Shown piece by piece: positions 27,372 to 36,719 of a DNA stretch of 64,000 nucleotides. A model generated the notes under the pieces. It did not search any database, was not told where the DNA came from, and saw nothing but the letters and a program-made list of their open reading frames with translations. The translations under genes and the position numbers were made by a program. This DNA comes from Paracoccus aestuariivivens. Its GTDB lineage: Bacteria > Pseudomonadota > Alphaproteobacteria > Rhodobacterales > Rhodobacteraceae. Positions within the stretch are counted from its first letter, which is position 1; each line of letters starts with the position of its first letter. The stretch lies in assembly GCF_009711225.1 (NCBI RefSeq), contig NZ_WMIE01000007.1, positions 124,001 through 188,000 on the forward strand. Reading direction: 5' to 3'.

Positions 27372-28118
27372 ATGACCGATTCACTGATTATCCTTGGCGC
27401 CGGATTTCTCGGCGGCGTGCTGAATGCCGTCGCGGGCGGCGGAACCTTCATCACCTTCCCCGCCCTTGTTGCAAGCGGCATTCCGGTCGTTACCGCCAAC
27501 GCCACCAGTACGGTCGCCGCCCTGCCCGGTTATCTTTCAGCAGCCATCGGCTTCCGGCACGAGATCGCGCAGGTCGATCGCCGGTTGATCCTGCGCCTCA
27601 CGCTCCAGACGCTTCTGGGAGGGGTAATCGGATCTGCCCTGCTTCTGGTTTCGTCCAATCAGGCCTTCGCGGTTCTGGTGCCCTTTCTGCTGCTGGCAGC
27701 CACGGCAATTTTCCTGTGGGGCGGCAAGGTCCGGCAATGGGCCGGCGAGCATCGCAACGCGGTCGTGCCCTTCGGCGCAGGCACGATGATTCCGGTGGCG
27801 ATCTATGGCGGCTACTTCAACGGTGGGTTGGGAATCATCTTGCTGGCGCTTTTCGCGCTTTGGGGGATGACCGATCTCAACAGCATGAACGGGCTGAAAA
27901 GCTGGCTGTCCTTTGCGCTATCGTTAATCGCGCTATGGATTTTCGCGGTCGGCGGCCAGATCGCATGGGTGCCCGCCGCGATTATGAGCATCGGCACGAT
28001 CCTTGGCGGCCTGATTGGCCCACATCTGGCCCGCCGGATCCCGATAAGGGTGATGCGGGCATTGATCGCGGCCGTCGGCTTTGGCATGACGGCGCTGTTC
28101 TTCTGGCGGCTCCTCTGA
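27372..28118 (+). CDS. TSUP (TauE/SafE) family membrane transporter
   Basis: The 248-residue protein has about eight hydrophobic segments in two repeats, each opening with a conserved glycine-rich motif (GAGFLGGVLNAVAGGGTFIT near residue 8 and YGGYFNGGLGIILLALFAL near residue 137). This is the TauE/SafE layout, used for export or import of sulfite, sulfoacetate and other organic anions. The substrate cannot be told. The start follows GGGGAGG by 3-6 bases. RidA follows 27 bases later on the same strand. Confidence 0.87.
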   Translation: MTDSLIILGAGFLGGVLNAVAGGGTFITFPALVASGIPVVTANATSTVAALPGYLSAAIGFRHEIAQVDRRLILRLTLQTLLGGVIGSALLLVSSNQAFAVLVPFLLLAATAIFLWGGKVRQWAGEHRNAVVPFGAGTMIPVAIYGGYFNGGLGIILLALFALWGMTDLNSMNGLKSWLSFALSLIALWIFAVGGQIAWVPAAIMSIGTILGGLIGPHLARRIPIRVMRALIAAVGFGMTALFFWRLL

Positions 28119-28145
28119 CGCCAGACCAAACCGAAAGGAACTCCA

Positions 28146-28496
28146 ATGTCCGAGATCAAACGCGTCGAGACCGGTGCCCGCATGAGCCAGGCCGTCGTCC
28201 ATAACGGCATCGTCTATCTTGCCGGTCAGGTCGGCAAGCCGGGTGAAAGCGTGACCGATCAGACCAAAGAGGTTCTGGCCCAGATCGACCGCCTTCTGGC
28301 CGAATGCGGTTCGGACAAGACCCGCATCCTGTCCGCGCAGATCTGGATGGCCGACATGGCGAACTTCGCCGAGATGAACGCCGTCTGGGACGCATGGGTC
28401 CCGGCTGGCCACGCGCCCGCCCGTGCAACCGGCGAATCCGCGCTTGCGACCCCCGACTACAAGGTCGAGATCATCGTGGTTGCCGCTCAGAACTGA
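28146..28496 (+). CDS. RidA family protein (enamine/imine deaminase)
   Basis: The 116-residue product belongs to the RidA/YjgF/UK114 family, which hydrolyses reactive enamine and imine intermediates released by PLP enzymes. Visible features are ARMSQAVVHNGIVYLAGQVG near residue 12, a DQTKEVLAQIDRLLAECGSD helix, and PARATGESALATPDYKVEI, where the conserved arginine of the active site lies. It resembles the subgroup of short YjgF-like proteins. Its 3' end overlaps the convergent lpxB gene by 26 bases. Confidence 0.9.
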   Translation: MSEIKRVETGARMSQAVVHNGIVYLAGQVGKPGESVTDQTKEVLAQIDRLLAECGSDKTRILSAQIWMADMANFAEMNAVWDAWVPAGHAPARATGESALATPDYKVEIIVVAAQN

Positions 28497-29634
28497 GCAC
28501 ATTCATGACGGAGCGCGCGGCGCGCAGGCCCGGAGCCTCGCCGCCGCGCCCCAATCGCTGCATAGTCAGCGCCATCGCCTCGTGCTGGGCGGCTTGGGCG
28601 GCCTGGTTTTCGATCAGTTCGTACAGCGCCTTGGACATTGGTCCGGCCTGACATTTGCGCCCCAGAAATTCCGGCACGACACGGGTCTCGCTGACAAGGT
28701 TCACCAATGTCACCGTATCGGTCTTGAGCAGGAAACCTATGATGGCCCGACTGATCGGAGCGACATCATAGCCGATCACCATCGGCACATCATTCGCCGC
28801 CAGATCCAGACTGACCGTCCCTGAAGCCGCCAGCGCCAGATTCGCAGCGGCAAAGGCGGCGCTGCGTTCTTCTGGACTTTCCACCACGACCGGAGCCGTC
28901 GGCCAACGCTTGGTCATATCCCGCACCAGATTTGCCACCCCGCGCACAGTCGGAATGACGACGCGAATCTCGGGCACACGGTCGCGCAACTGCATCAAGG
29001 CCTCGTCGAAACGCGGTCCCAGACGGGCCACCTCGCCCCGACGGGAGCCCGGCAGGCAAAGGATCAACGGCGCGTCCGGCGCGATCTCATGCGCTTCGCG
29101 GAAAGCCCTTCCATCGGCGGCAGAGGCCACGGGTTCGGCGGCGATGGGGTGTCCGACGAAATCGCAGGTCATGCCCGCGGCCTGCATATAGGGCGGCTCG
29201 AACGGCAGAATCGCAAGGACGTGGTCAATGACCTTGGCCATCTTCTGCGCGCGCCCCGACCTCCATGCCCAGACCGAGGGCGCGACATAGTGGATGGTCC
29301 GCAGGCTAGACATCAAGGCCCGCGCCTCGCGCGCGACACGCAAGCAGAAATCCGGACTGTCGATGGTGATCAACACATCGGGTTGCGCTTCCGCGATTGC
29401 CAATGCGGTCTGGGAAATACGGGCATTGAGCTGACGGTATTTCGGCAGCACCTCGACCAGACCCATGACCGACAGTTCTTCCATGGGGAACAGGCTGTCC
29501 AGTCCCTGCGCGGCCATGGACGGCCCCCCGACCCCGATAAAACCGGCCTCCTGATCGAGGCTTTTCAGGCCGGCCATCAACGGCCCGCCCAGATTATCCC
29601 CCGAGGGTTCGCCCGCGATCAGGAAGTATTTCAC
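28471..29634 (-). CDS. lpxB: Lipid-A-disaccharide synthase
   Basis: LpxB joins UDP-2,3-diacylglucosamine and lipid X to form the lipid A disaccharide at the inner membrane. The 387-residue protein has the N-terminal FLIAGEPSGDNLGG motif, YVAPSVWAWRSGRAQKM, LPFEPPYM, LCLPGSRRGEVARL and NDVPMVIGYDV, all typical of the family (GT19). It ends the fabZ-lpxA-lpxI-lpxB group, 88 bases after lpxI. Its last 26 bases overlap the convergent ridA-like gene. Confidence 0.95.
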   Translation of the reverse strand: MKYFLIAGEPSGDNLGGPLMAGLKSLDQEAGFIGVGGPSMAAQGLDSLFPMEELSVMGLVEVLPKYRQLNARISQTALAIAEAQPDVLITIDSPDFCLRVAREARALMSSLRTIHYVAPSVWAWRSGRAQKMAKVIDHVLAILPFEPPYMQAAGMTCDFVGHPIAAEPVASAADGRAFREAHEIAPDAPLILCLPGSRRGEVARLGPRFDEALMQLRDRVPEIRVVIPTVRGVANLVRDMTKRWPTAPVVVESPEERSAAFAAANLALAASGTVSLDLAANDVPMVIGYDVAPISRAIIGFLLKTDTVTLVNLVSETRVVPEFLGRKCQAGPMSKALYELIENQAAQAAQHEAMALTMQRLGRGGEAPGLRAARSVMNVLSSERQPR

Positions 29635-29722
29635 AAGGCATCTCCGGTTGGAACGCTACCGAACGGGTATTCGTGAAATGGCAACATAGGCTTGCGTGCT
29701 TCCGGTTTGCCCCCCGCGCACC

Positions 29723-30520
29723 TCACGCCCTCGCCCACAGGAACAAGCCCGCGTCATTGGCATGGCGCACGGCCGTATCGCGCTCGAGCAGGATGACGCT
29801 ACCGGCTTCCCAGACAATGCCGCCCAGCCCCGCATCTGCAGCCTGAAGAACGGTATCGGGACCGATGGTCGGTAGGTCGATACGCCGGTCCTGACCCGGT
29901 TTGGGCGCTTTGAACAGTACGCCTTTCGCCCCGTTCGGGTCTGGCTTGAGACCGGAATGCAGCTTTGCGAATTCCAGCATCGCCTGCGTACCGGGCAGGG
30001 CCTCGATGGCAAGGCAAAGGCCCTGTGCCACGACCGCCCCTTGCCCCACATCCAACGGGCCAAGCCCGTGGACGATCTCGGCGGCGCGGGCCGCGTCTTT
30101 CTGATCGCGGGCAGACGGTTCGCCCGCAAGATAGCCTTCACCCGGAACGAGTTCGGGCAGGATCTTGTCAACCGAGGTGATGCTGATCCCCGCCTCTTCG
30201 AAGACATCCAGCACCGCGCGCAGGGCCGCGTCGTCACCGGACTGCATTCCCATCAGGATGCGGGGAACGATGGCCATCGTGCGCTGGTCGAACAGGTCAG
30301 GCTCGATGCGTGGGCGACGGATAGCTCCGGCGAAAACCGCTTGCGTCACCCCTTGATCGGTCAGTTCGTCAAGGAAGGGAACAAGGCGCTCCAGACGAAA
30401 CGGCTTGGCGTCAACCTCAGGGGAAAGATGGTCCAGCGCGTAGACCAAGGGTTCGTCCAGCGCGGCGGCAATGGCCGAGGCGAGACGCCCCTCGCCAGCA
30501 ATCAATGCAATACGGCTCAT
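29723..30520 (-). CDS. lpxI: UDP-2,3-diacylglucosamine pyrophosphatase, LpxI type
   Basis: LpxI cleaves UDP-2,3-diacylglucosamine to lipid X and UMP and replaces LpxH in alphaproteobacteria. The 265-residue product (DUF1009) has an N-terminal Rossmann-like part (ALIAGEGRLASAIAAAL, then QAVFAGAIRRPRI) and the C-terminal catalytic part with QGLCLAIEALPGTQAML, KAPKPGQDRRIDLPTIGPDT and EAGSVILLERD. Its start overlaps the lpxA stop by four bases. The position between lpxA and lpxB is the usual one. Confidence 0.93.
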   Translation of the reverse strand: MSRIALIAGEGRLASAIAAALDEPLVYALDHLSPEVDAKPFRLERLVPFLDELTDQGVTQAVFAGAIRRPRIEPDLFDQRTMAIVPRILMGMQSGDDAALRAVLDVFEEAGISITSVDKILPELVPGEGYLAGEPSARDQKDAARAAEIVHGLGPLDVGQGAVVAQGLCLAIEALPGTQAMLEFAKLHSGLKPDPNGAKGVLFKAPKPGQDRRIDLPTIGPDTVLQAADAGLGGIVWEAGSVILLERDTAVRHANDAGLFLWARA

Positions 30521-31302
30521 GAATGGGGGGCCAAAAAGCTGCGGTCCGAGGGACCAAGGATGAAATCAAGCACTTCGCGCACCATCGGACCGGTCTGGTC
30601 ACTGGTCATCTGGCGCGCTGTGTCACGGAAGCTGCCCTGCCCCAGCTTGCCCAGCATGTCACGCAGCGCGAAAATTTCCTCGCGCGACGCACCGCGACGC
30701 TTGAGACCGACAAGGTTCAACCCGTCCAGATGGCCGCGCGGCCCCTGCACCAGACCAAAAGGGATCACATCGGCCGTGACCATCGTCACCGCGCCGATCA
30801 TCGCACCACGACCGATGCGGACGAACTGGTGCACGCCGGACAGGCCGCCCACGATGACATCGTCTTCCAGAACGCAGTGACCCGCGACCGATGCGTTATT
30901 GACCAGAATGACGTGATTGCCGATCTGGCAATCATGCGCGACATGGCTGCCTGCCATGAACAGCCCGTCGTCACCGATGCGGGTGACGCCGCCGCCGCCC
31001 TCGGTGCCCGGGTTCATCGTCACATATTCGCGGATGCGGTTGCGCGCGCCGATTTCGAGCCGCGTGCTTTCGCCCCGGAACTTCAGATCCTGCGGCACCT
31101 CGCCGATGGAAGCGAAGGGAAATACCATCGTTTCGTCGCCGATCGAGGTCTTGCCCGTCACCACGACATGCGACCTGAGCACAACGCTGCGGCCCAATGT
31201 CACATCGGGTCCGACGACACAGAACGGCCCGATCTCGCAGCCCTCGCCGATTGTCGCGGCAGGGTCGATGACGGCCGAGGGATGGATCACGGGATCAGCC
31301 AT
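30517..31302 (-). CDS. lpxA: Acyl-ACP--UDP-N-acetylglucosamine O-acyltransferase
   Basis: LpxA adds a 3-hydroxyacyl chain to UDP-GlcNAc, the first step of lipid A synthesis. The 261-residue protein is a left-handed beta helix with hexapeptide repeats from residue 5 ([20 protein letters not shown]) and the catalytic histidine near [21 protein letters not shown] sequence (here [18 protein letters not shown]). The ATG at 31302 lies 8 bases inside the fabZ end; a GTG three codons upstream is also possible because neither start has a strong ribosome binding site. Confidence 0.95.
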   Translation of the reverse strand: MADPVIHPSAVIDPAATIGEGCEIGPFCVVGPDVTLGRSVVLRSHVVVTGKTSIGDETMVFPFASIGEVPQDLKFRGESTRLEIGARNRIREYVTMNPGTEGGGGVTRIGDDGLFMAGSHVAHDCQIGNHVILVNNASVAGHCVLEDDVIVGGLSGVHQFVRIGRGAMIGAVTMVTADVIPFGLVQGPRGHLDGLNLVGLKRRGASREEIFALRDMLGKLGQGSFRDTARQMTSDQTGPMVREVLDFILGPSDRSFLAPHS

Positions 31303-31774
31303 TTTCGCCACGGGTCAACATGGCCATGACCTCGGCTTCGGCGGCCAGCACGCCGTTGACCATGGCACGACCTTCGAATTTCCAGACCTTGCCGCCACCT
31401 CGCAGGGTCGTCATGTGCAATTCCAGCACATCGCCCGGAACGACCTTGCTGCGGAAACGGCATTTGTCGATCGACATGAAATAGGTTCCCATGCCTTTGC
31501 CTGCCAGATCAAGGCTGACGCCGACCAGAACCGCAGCAGATTGCGCCATGGCCTCGATGATCAGCACGCCCGGCATGACGGGCTCCTGCGGGAAGTGACC
31601 TTCGAAATGCGGCTCGTTCGAGGTCACGTTCTTGATGCCGACGCAGCTTTTGCTGGGCACGATGTCACGGACTTTGTCGACCAGCAAAAACGGGTAACGA
31701 TGCGGCAAGATGCGCTTGATCATGGCCAGATCGACTTCGGTCGGCGGGATATAGGCTGTCACGTCGGCGGCCAT
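31295..31774 (-). CDS. fabZ: 3-hydroxyacyl-ACP dehydratase
   Basis: FabZ removes water from 3-hydroxyacyl-ACP in fatty acid synthesis and competes with LpxA for the same substrate. The 159-residue hot-dog-fold protein has the catalytic histidine in [13 protein letters not shown] and the catalytic glutamate in [20 protein letters not shown]. The ATG at 31774 has GAGGA at good spacing; a longer in-frame start at 31831 is disfavoured. It starts the lpx group here; lpxD and bamA, its usual upstream neighbours, are absent. Confidence 0.94.
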   Translation of the reverse strand: MAADVTAYIPPTEVDLAMIKRILPHRYPFLLVDKVRDIVPSKSCVGIKNVTSNEPHFEGHFPQEPVMPGVLIIEAMAQSAAVLVGVSLDLAGKGMGTYFMSIDKCRFRSKVVPGDVLELHMTTLRGGGKVWKFEGRAMVNGVLAAEAEVMAMLTRGENG

Positions 31775-31843
31775 CGGAAGGTCCTCATGAGTAGTTTTGA
31801 TTTGCCTAGCAACGCTCGACGGGCTTGGCAAGTTTGGCCGAGG

Positions 31844-33949
31844 TCACGCCCGCCGCAGCTTCCAACCCCGTCCTTCGGCCAACCAACCGGTCAAGGCCAA
31901 CCCCGCGACCAGCAGAAGCCACGCCCAACCGGGCAGCAACGGGCGATGCGTCACGCCTGAAGTCGAAGTGGCGTGGCGCGGCGTGATCGCGATCCAATCA
32001 CGCGAAACACCCTGCCCATGCGCGGGCCGCCCCTCACGGACAGTACGAACGGCCGGGATGCCATCGGACAGCCGCAGCACCGCGCCTTGTGTCGCCTGGG
32101 CCAGCGGTCCCAGCTTGTCACCCGAAGCCACTGTTTCCTCGAATTCGCGCGGGGCCGAGGGGCCAAGCGCCATCACCCGCGTGATCTCGCCATCGGTCAT
32201 GCGATACAGCCCCGGCCCCGGTGGCGTCCAACGCTCCGAGAACCGCCCCGGACCGGTCTGCGCCAGATTGACGGTTTCGGTTTCACCATCCGGTCGGGTG
32301 ATGCGGATCGGTTTGGCTTCGGCAGCCATGGTGCGGCGCGTGATGGTCACCGATAGATCGCCCGCGACATCGGCCAGCAGGGCCTCTTCCTCAAGCTCGG
32401 GTTCCTTCATCGACCAATGCGCGATGCGGCGCAGCAATTCCAGCTGAGGACCGCCGCCCTCGAACCCGCGCCCCCAAAGCCAGACCTGATCCGAGTTCAG
32501 CATCGCCACCCGCCCCTTGCCGACGCGGTTCATGATCAGAAGCGGCTGGTCTTCGGCTCCGGTCATCACGACTTGCGCATTCGGATCGGGAATGACCTGC
32601 GACATGCGCAGCCAACGGCCCCAATGTTTTTCCTGCCCCTCGACCGGCGCACCGGGCAATCCCGCCGTGACCGGATGACGCTGACCTTCGTCGGTCAGTT
32701 CGGGCAGGAAAGGTTGTTCATAGATACGCCCCGTCGGACGACCCGGCAGGATCGAGCCCAAGGGTGACAAGTTCAGGCTTTCTACCGTCGACATCTCGGG
32801 TCCAGCCGAGACCAGCACCGCCCCGCCCTCTTCGACATAGCGGCGGATATTGTCGAAATATTGCGGCATGAGGATACCGCGCACGCGGTAGCGGTCGAAA
32901 ATGATCAGGTCGAAATCGCGGATCCGGTCAAGGAACAGTTCCTGCGTCGGAAAGGCAATCAGCGACATCTCGTCCACCGGAACGGCGTCCATCTTGTCTG
33001 GCGGACGCAGGATGGTGAAATGGATCAGATCGACATTCGCATCCGATTTCAGCAGATTGCGCCATGTCCGCTCACCGGCATGGGGCTCGCCAGAAACCAA
33101 CAACACCCGCAACCGGTCCCGTACACCAGTGATCTGGATCGCTGCCGAATTGTTGCGGTCGGTCAGTTCCGGCGTCGATGTCTGCGGCGCATCGAACCCG
33201 ATCGAGATCACGTTCTGTCCGGCATGTTGCGGCACGACCGGCAGATCAAGGGGAACGCCGGGAGGCAGGTCCAGAGTGCGGGTTTCCTCGCCATCGACAA
33301 GGATACGCAGGCGGGCGGGACTTTGCGCGATCTCGGCGGGAACCGCGCCCTGATCCTCGATGCGCAGGCGGATGATGACGGGTTGGTCTATCAGGCCATA
33401 GGCCGGCGCCTCCTCGATCACCAGACGGCGATCCCAATCCGTCTGCTCTCCGGTCAGCAGGACGTGAACGGGAGCAGGCGCGCCGGAAGGCAGCATCGCG
33501 GGATCATGGCTTTGACCATCGGTCAGCAGCACGACACCCGCGACCCGCGTCTGCGGTTCAGCCGCCAACGCACGGGTCAGCGCCGAGCCGATCAAGGTTC
33601 CATCGGAATCGTCGGTCACGGTGACGCGCCGGATCTCGGTATCGGGCAGTGCCCCGATCTGGCGGGTCAGATCATCCAACGCGGCATCTGTTTGCGCCGC
33701 GCGCCCCGGCAAGGACTGGCTGGCACTGCGGTCATCAAGCAGCACGACAATATCCGACAACTTGTTGCGGATGCCGGACTCCAACGCGGGTCCGGCGAGT
33801 GCCGCCGCTGCCGCAAGCCCCGCGAGACCACGCAACGGCCATCCGCGCAGACCCCGCCACAAGGACCAGACGGTCACCAGCAGCGCGAGGATTGCGGCGC
33901 TTATGATCAATGGCCACGGCAGCAGCGGATCAAAGGACAAGCCGGTCAT
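31844..33949 (-). CDS. Membrane protein with glutamine amidotransferase-like domain, MoxR operon
   Basis: The 701-residue product has two membrane helices at the N-terminus (about 12-30 and 37-55), a VWA-like segment (LSDIVVLLDDRSASQSLPG, then VAGVVLLTDGQSHDPAM), beta-rich domains, and a GATase1-like domain with IFDRYRVRGILMPQYFDNIR, EEGGAVLVSAGPEM and MLNSDQVWLWGRGFEGGGP. A last membrane helix lies near residue 675. Proteins of this layout are regular partners of MoxR/DUF58 genes. The role is unknown; a periplasmic assembly or envelope function is likely. The start overlaps the DUF4159 stop by four bases. Confidence 0.8.
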   Translation of the reverse strand: MTGLSFDPLLPWPLIISAAILALLVTVWSLWRGLRGWPLRGLAGLAAAAALAGPALESGIRNKLSDIVVLLDDRSASQSLPGRAAQTDAALDDLTRQIGALPDTEIRRVTVTDDSDGTLIGSALTRALAAEPQTRVAGVVLLTDGQSHDPAMLPSGAPAPVHVLLTGEQTDWDRRLVIEEAPAYGLIDQPVIIRLRIEDQGAVPAEIAQSPARLRILVDGEETRTLDLPPGVPLDLPVVPQHAGQNVISIGFDAPQTSTPELTDRNNSAAIQITGVRDRLRVLLVSGEPHAGERTWRNLLKSDANVDLIHFTILRPPDKMDAVPVDEMSLIAFPTQELFLDRIRDFDLIIFDRYRVRGILMPQYFDNIRRYVEEGGAVLVSAGPEMSTVESLNLSPLGSILPGRPTGRIYEQPFLPELTDEGQRHPVTAGLPGAPVEGQEKHWGRWLRMSQVIPDPNAQVVMTGAEDQPLLIMNRVGKGRVAMLNSDQVWLWGRGFEGGGPQLELLRRIAHWSMKEPELEEEALLADVAGDLSVTITRRTMAAEAKPIRITRPDGETETVNLAQTGPGRFSERWTPPGPGLYRMTDGEITRVMALGPSAPREFEETVASGDKLGPLAQATQGAVLRLSDGIPAVRTVREGRPAHGQGVSRDWIAITPRHATSTSGVTHRPLLPGWAWLLLVAGLALTGWLAEGRGWKLRRA

Positions 33950-34779
33950 TGCATCACCTCTTCGCGCCGCAAGCGGTCCAGCAACGCGGGTACATGCACC
34001 TGATCGGACTTATAATTGCCGGTCAGGACATACATGATCAGGTTGATGCCAAAGCGGTAGGCCATCTCGCGCTGGCGCTCGCCGTCCAGCCCCGAGCCGA
34101 CGCTATAGATCGGAAGGCCGTTCTCGCCGATGGCCCATGCCTCGGACCATGAATTGCCACCGATGATCACCGGCGAGACACCATCGTTGAGATTGCGGAA
34201 CGGCACGCCCTCGGCCGCTTCGGCGCCGGCGGGCGGGGCTTCGGCCCAGACCTCGCGGCCCTGATAGCGGCCCGGAAAATCGTGCAGAAGATAAAAGCTG
34301 CGGGTCAGAACGTGATCGACAGGGATCGGCGCAAGCGGAGGAATGTCCAGCGGAGCCGCCAACTGCCTTAGCACACCAGCACCTTCGGGGCCACCAAGTC
34401 CCGCGATATCTCCGTCGCGGGTATCGAACAGGATCATCCCGCCCGAACGCAGGAAATGGTTCAGCCGGACATAAGCCTGCGGGGTCGGTGGCGCTTGCGT
34501 CTCGGTCACGGGCCAATACAGGAATGTCAGAAGCGACAGATCATCGCGGTTCAGGTCGATACCGATCGGCTCACCCGGCTCGACGGTCGTACGGTCGGTC
34601 AGAACCTGTGACAGCCCCCGCAATCCGGCTTCGGAGGCCGAATCCACGTCACCCTCGCCGGTAACGACATAGGCCAGCGCGACCTCGTCAGCCGCCTGAA
34701 TCAGACGCGGATCGGGATCGACCTGCGCTTGCGCGACCGTGGCAACCAACAGACCCGCAACCAGCAAAAGCCACCTCAT
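33946..34779 (-). CDS. DUF4159 domain periplasmic protein
   Basis: The 277-residue product has a signal peptide (MRWLLLVAGLLVATVAQAQ) followed by the DUF4159 domain, recognisable from a GLRGLSQVLTDRTTVEPGEP segment, LSLLTFLYWPVTE, LRSGGMILFDTRDGD, and DHVLTRSFYLLHDFPGRYQG. In several relatives, as I recall, this domain is fused behind the BatA-type region in a single protein of about 920 residues; here it is a separate gene whose ATG overlaps the stop of the BatA gene by four bases. The domain has a GATase-like fold by family description. Function is unknown. Confidence 0.82.
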   Translation of the reverse strand: MRWLLLVAGLLVATVAQAQVDPDPRLIQAADEVALAYVVTGEGDVDSASEAGLRGLSQVLTDRTTVEPGEPIGIDLNRDDLSLLTFLYWPVTETQAPPTPQAYVRLNHFLRSGGMILFDTRDGDIAGLGGPEGAGVLRQLAAPLDIPPLAPIPVDHVLTRSFYLLHDFPGRYQGREVWAEAPPAGAEAAEGVPFRNLNDGVSPVIIGGNSWSEAWAIGENGLPIYSVGSGLDGERQREMAYRFGINLIMYVLTGNYKSDQVHVPALLDRLRREEVMQ

Positions 34780-36719
34780 GCCGTGGCCCCCCGATTCCGG
34801 TGTCGGCCGCGCGTGCCACGCGCCAGCCACGCGCTGCCCACTGCGTCCAATCCGAAAAGGGCCGCGGCAAGCAGGATCAGCCAGCCCGCCAGCTCGACAC
34901 CGGGGGCCTGCGAGGCCGCTTCGATCGAGGCTCCGGGCCATGTTGCGGGCATCATCGGCCCGCCCGCATTCAACGCTGCGGTCCGTTCAGCCGCCCGATA
35001 CAGCCCCGCCGGAGCCCCCGGAGCCGGCCCTTTGCCAAACTCCGTCGCCGGGACCGGCACAGGATCTTGCGGTTCGGACAAGCGTCCGAAACCGTCCAGC
35101 ACCTGAACCGGAGTCCAGAACAACTCATCCGTTGTCTCCACCTCGGGCTGCGTGGCGCTGGCGCGGGCGGTCAGAACCAGCCGGTCAAGCATCTCGACGA
35201 ATAAACCCGAGATCGCAAGGTTCGACCACTCCGCATTGGCGGTCGTATGGAACAGCACGATCTGCCCCTGCCCCAGCGCCTGTCGCGTCACCAAAGGCGT
35301 GCCATCGCTCAATTGGGCCAGAATGCGTCCCGCCAGTTCCGGCGAGGGCTCGGCCAAAAGCTGGGCGCGGATCGTCGTATCTGGCGGCACCGAAAGCCCC
35401 GAGAACGGCCCGTCGGTCGGGAATGGCGCAATCGTGCGCGGCTCGCCCCAACTTAGCGCGCCGCCGATATCGCGCCCCCCCGGACGCAAACGCACCGGCA
35501 ACAGGGGTTCATCGGTCAGCATTTCATAACCCGCCATGCGCGGACCACCAAAGCGGATCAGCAAACCGCCTTCATCGACCCAATTCTGCAACTCCTGGTC
35601 CTCGGGCAGCGCGATCTGGTCGGCCAGCACGATGACGTCAGGCGAGGCTTGCAGCACATCGCCCAAGCCCCCCTCGATCAGATCGGTGCGTGCGGCCAAT
35701 GCCCTGCGCAGATAATGCATCGGAGACAGCAGCCGTTGGCCTTCGCTGGCACGGTCATCACCGACCAGCGCCACCTTGCGGCGGCGAAGACTGTCATCGG
35801 CCAGAACAATCGCACCCGCCGAGTCCTGACCCTCGATCTGGAAGCGCGAAATGCGGTTGCGCAATTCCGAAGGCAGATCAATCGGCACGAGGCGGCTGGT
35901 AACGCCGTTCTCGTCCTGCGCCTCGCCAGCGGTCAATCTTGCCAGTTCCCTTGGTGCGCCTTGCGGATCGGTACCTATGGCCAGAATCTCGGGTGGGTCG
36001 GTCCGGTTCGTGGTCCGCAGTCGCAATGCGGGCTGATCACCCGCGACCAATTCAAGGGATTGGCGCGGCCCGACCGGAGCGACAACCGTCACCATTCCGC
36101 GCGCGTCCAGCGCCGAAAGCAGCGCCGTCCGGCCGGGATGATCGATCCCGTCGGTCAGCCACAAGACCGACAGACCGGATTCCGGTGTTTCGGCCAGCAA
36201 CGTGTCAAGATCCTGCGGATACCGCGTTTCCCATGCCGCCGGACGGATCGCACGCAATTGCGCCGCAAGCTCGGTCGCAGGGACAAAGGGTAGTGCGCCT
36301 TCGGTCTGCCCATCCGCCACCAGAAGCGCGGCAGGCTGGCCATTGGCCGCGGCGCGATCCAGCGCGCGCAAAGCACGCGCCTGCCGCTGCGGCCAGTCGG
36401 GCGCAGCCGCCCAGCCCGCATCCATCACGACCATAAGCGGCCCCTGTCCCGCCTGTTCGGGCGCGGGCTTCCAGATCGGACCGGCAAAGCCAAGGATCAA
36501 CGCGGCAAGCGCCAGAATCCGCAAAAGCAGCAGCCACCATGGCGTGTGCCGCGCGACGGGCTTCGGATCGCGCAACCCCAGCAAAAGCCGCGTTCCCGGA
36601 AACCGGACCAGTTTGGGCGAAGGCGGCATCACCCGCAAAATCAGCCAGATGGCTGGCAACAGGGCTAGGCCGGCCAGCAGCCAAGGTATCATGAAGCCAA
36701 GTGGACCCAGTACCAGCAT
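34776..36719 (-). CDS. BatA-domain membrane protein, MoxR operon
   Basis: The 647-residue product starts with a BatA N-terminal domain: a membrane helix (GPLGFMIPWLLAGLALLPAI), a charged loop with VRFPGTRLLLGL, and a second helix (LLLLRILALAALILGFAGPI). A VWA-like region follows (PLMVVMDAGWAAAPDWPQRQ, SVLWLTDGIDHPGR), then beta domains and a GATase-like part (EDQELQNWVDEGGLLIRFGG). A final helix lies near residue 620. The first ATG was set at 36719, where it overlaps the DUF58 stop by one base (TGATG). Role unknown. Confidence 0.8.
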   Translation of the reverse strand: MLVLGPLGFMIPWLLAGLALLPAIWLILRVMPPSPKLVRFPGTRLLLGLRDPKPVARHTPWWLLLLRILALAALILGFAGPIWKPAPEQAGQGPLMVVMDAGWAAAPDWPQRQARALRALDRAAANGQPAALLVADGQTEGALPFVPATELAAQLRAIRPAAWETRYPQDLDTLLAETPESGLSVLWLTDGIDHPGRTALLSALDARGMVTVVAPVGPRQSLELVAGDQPALRLRTTNRTDPPEILAIGTDPQGAPRELARLTAGEAQDENGVTSRLVPIDLPSELRNRISRFQIEGQDSAGAIVLADDSLRRRKVALVGDDRASEGQRLLSPMHYLRRALAARTDLIEGGLGDVLQASPDVIVLADQIALPEDQELQNWVDEGGLLIRFGGPRMAGYEMLTDEPLLPVRLRPGGRDIGGALSWGEPRTIAPFPTDGPFSGLSVPPDTTIRAQLLAEPSPELAGRILAQLSDGTPLVTRQALGQGQIVLFHTTANAEWSNLAISGLFVEMLDRLVLTARASATQPEVETTDELFWTPVQVLDGFGRLSEPQDPVPVPATEFGKGPAPGAPAGLYRAAERTAALNAGGPMMPATWPGASIEAASQAPGVELAGWLILLAAALFGLDAVGSAWLARGTRGRHRNRGATA

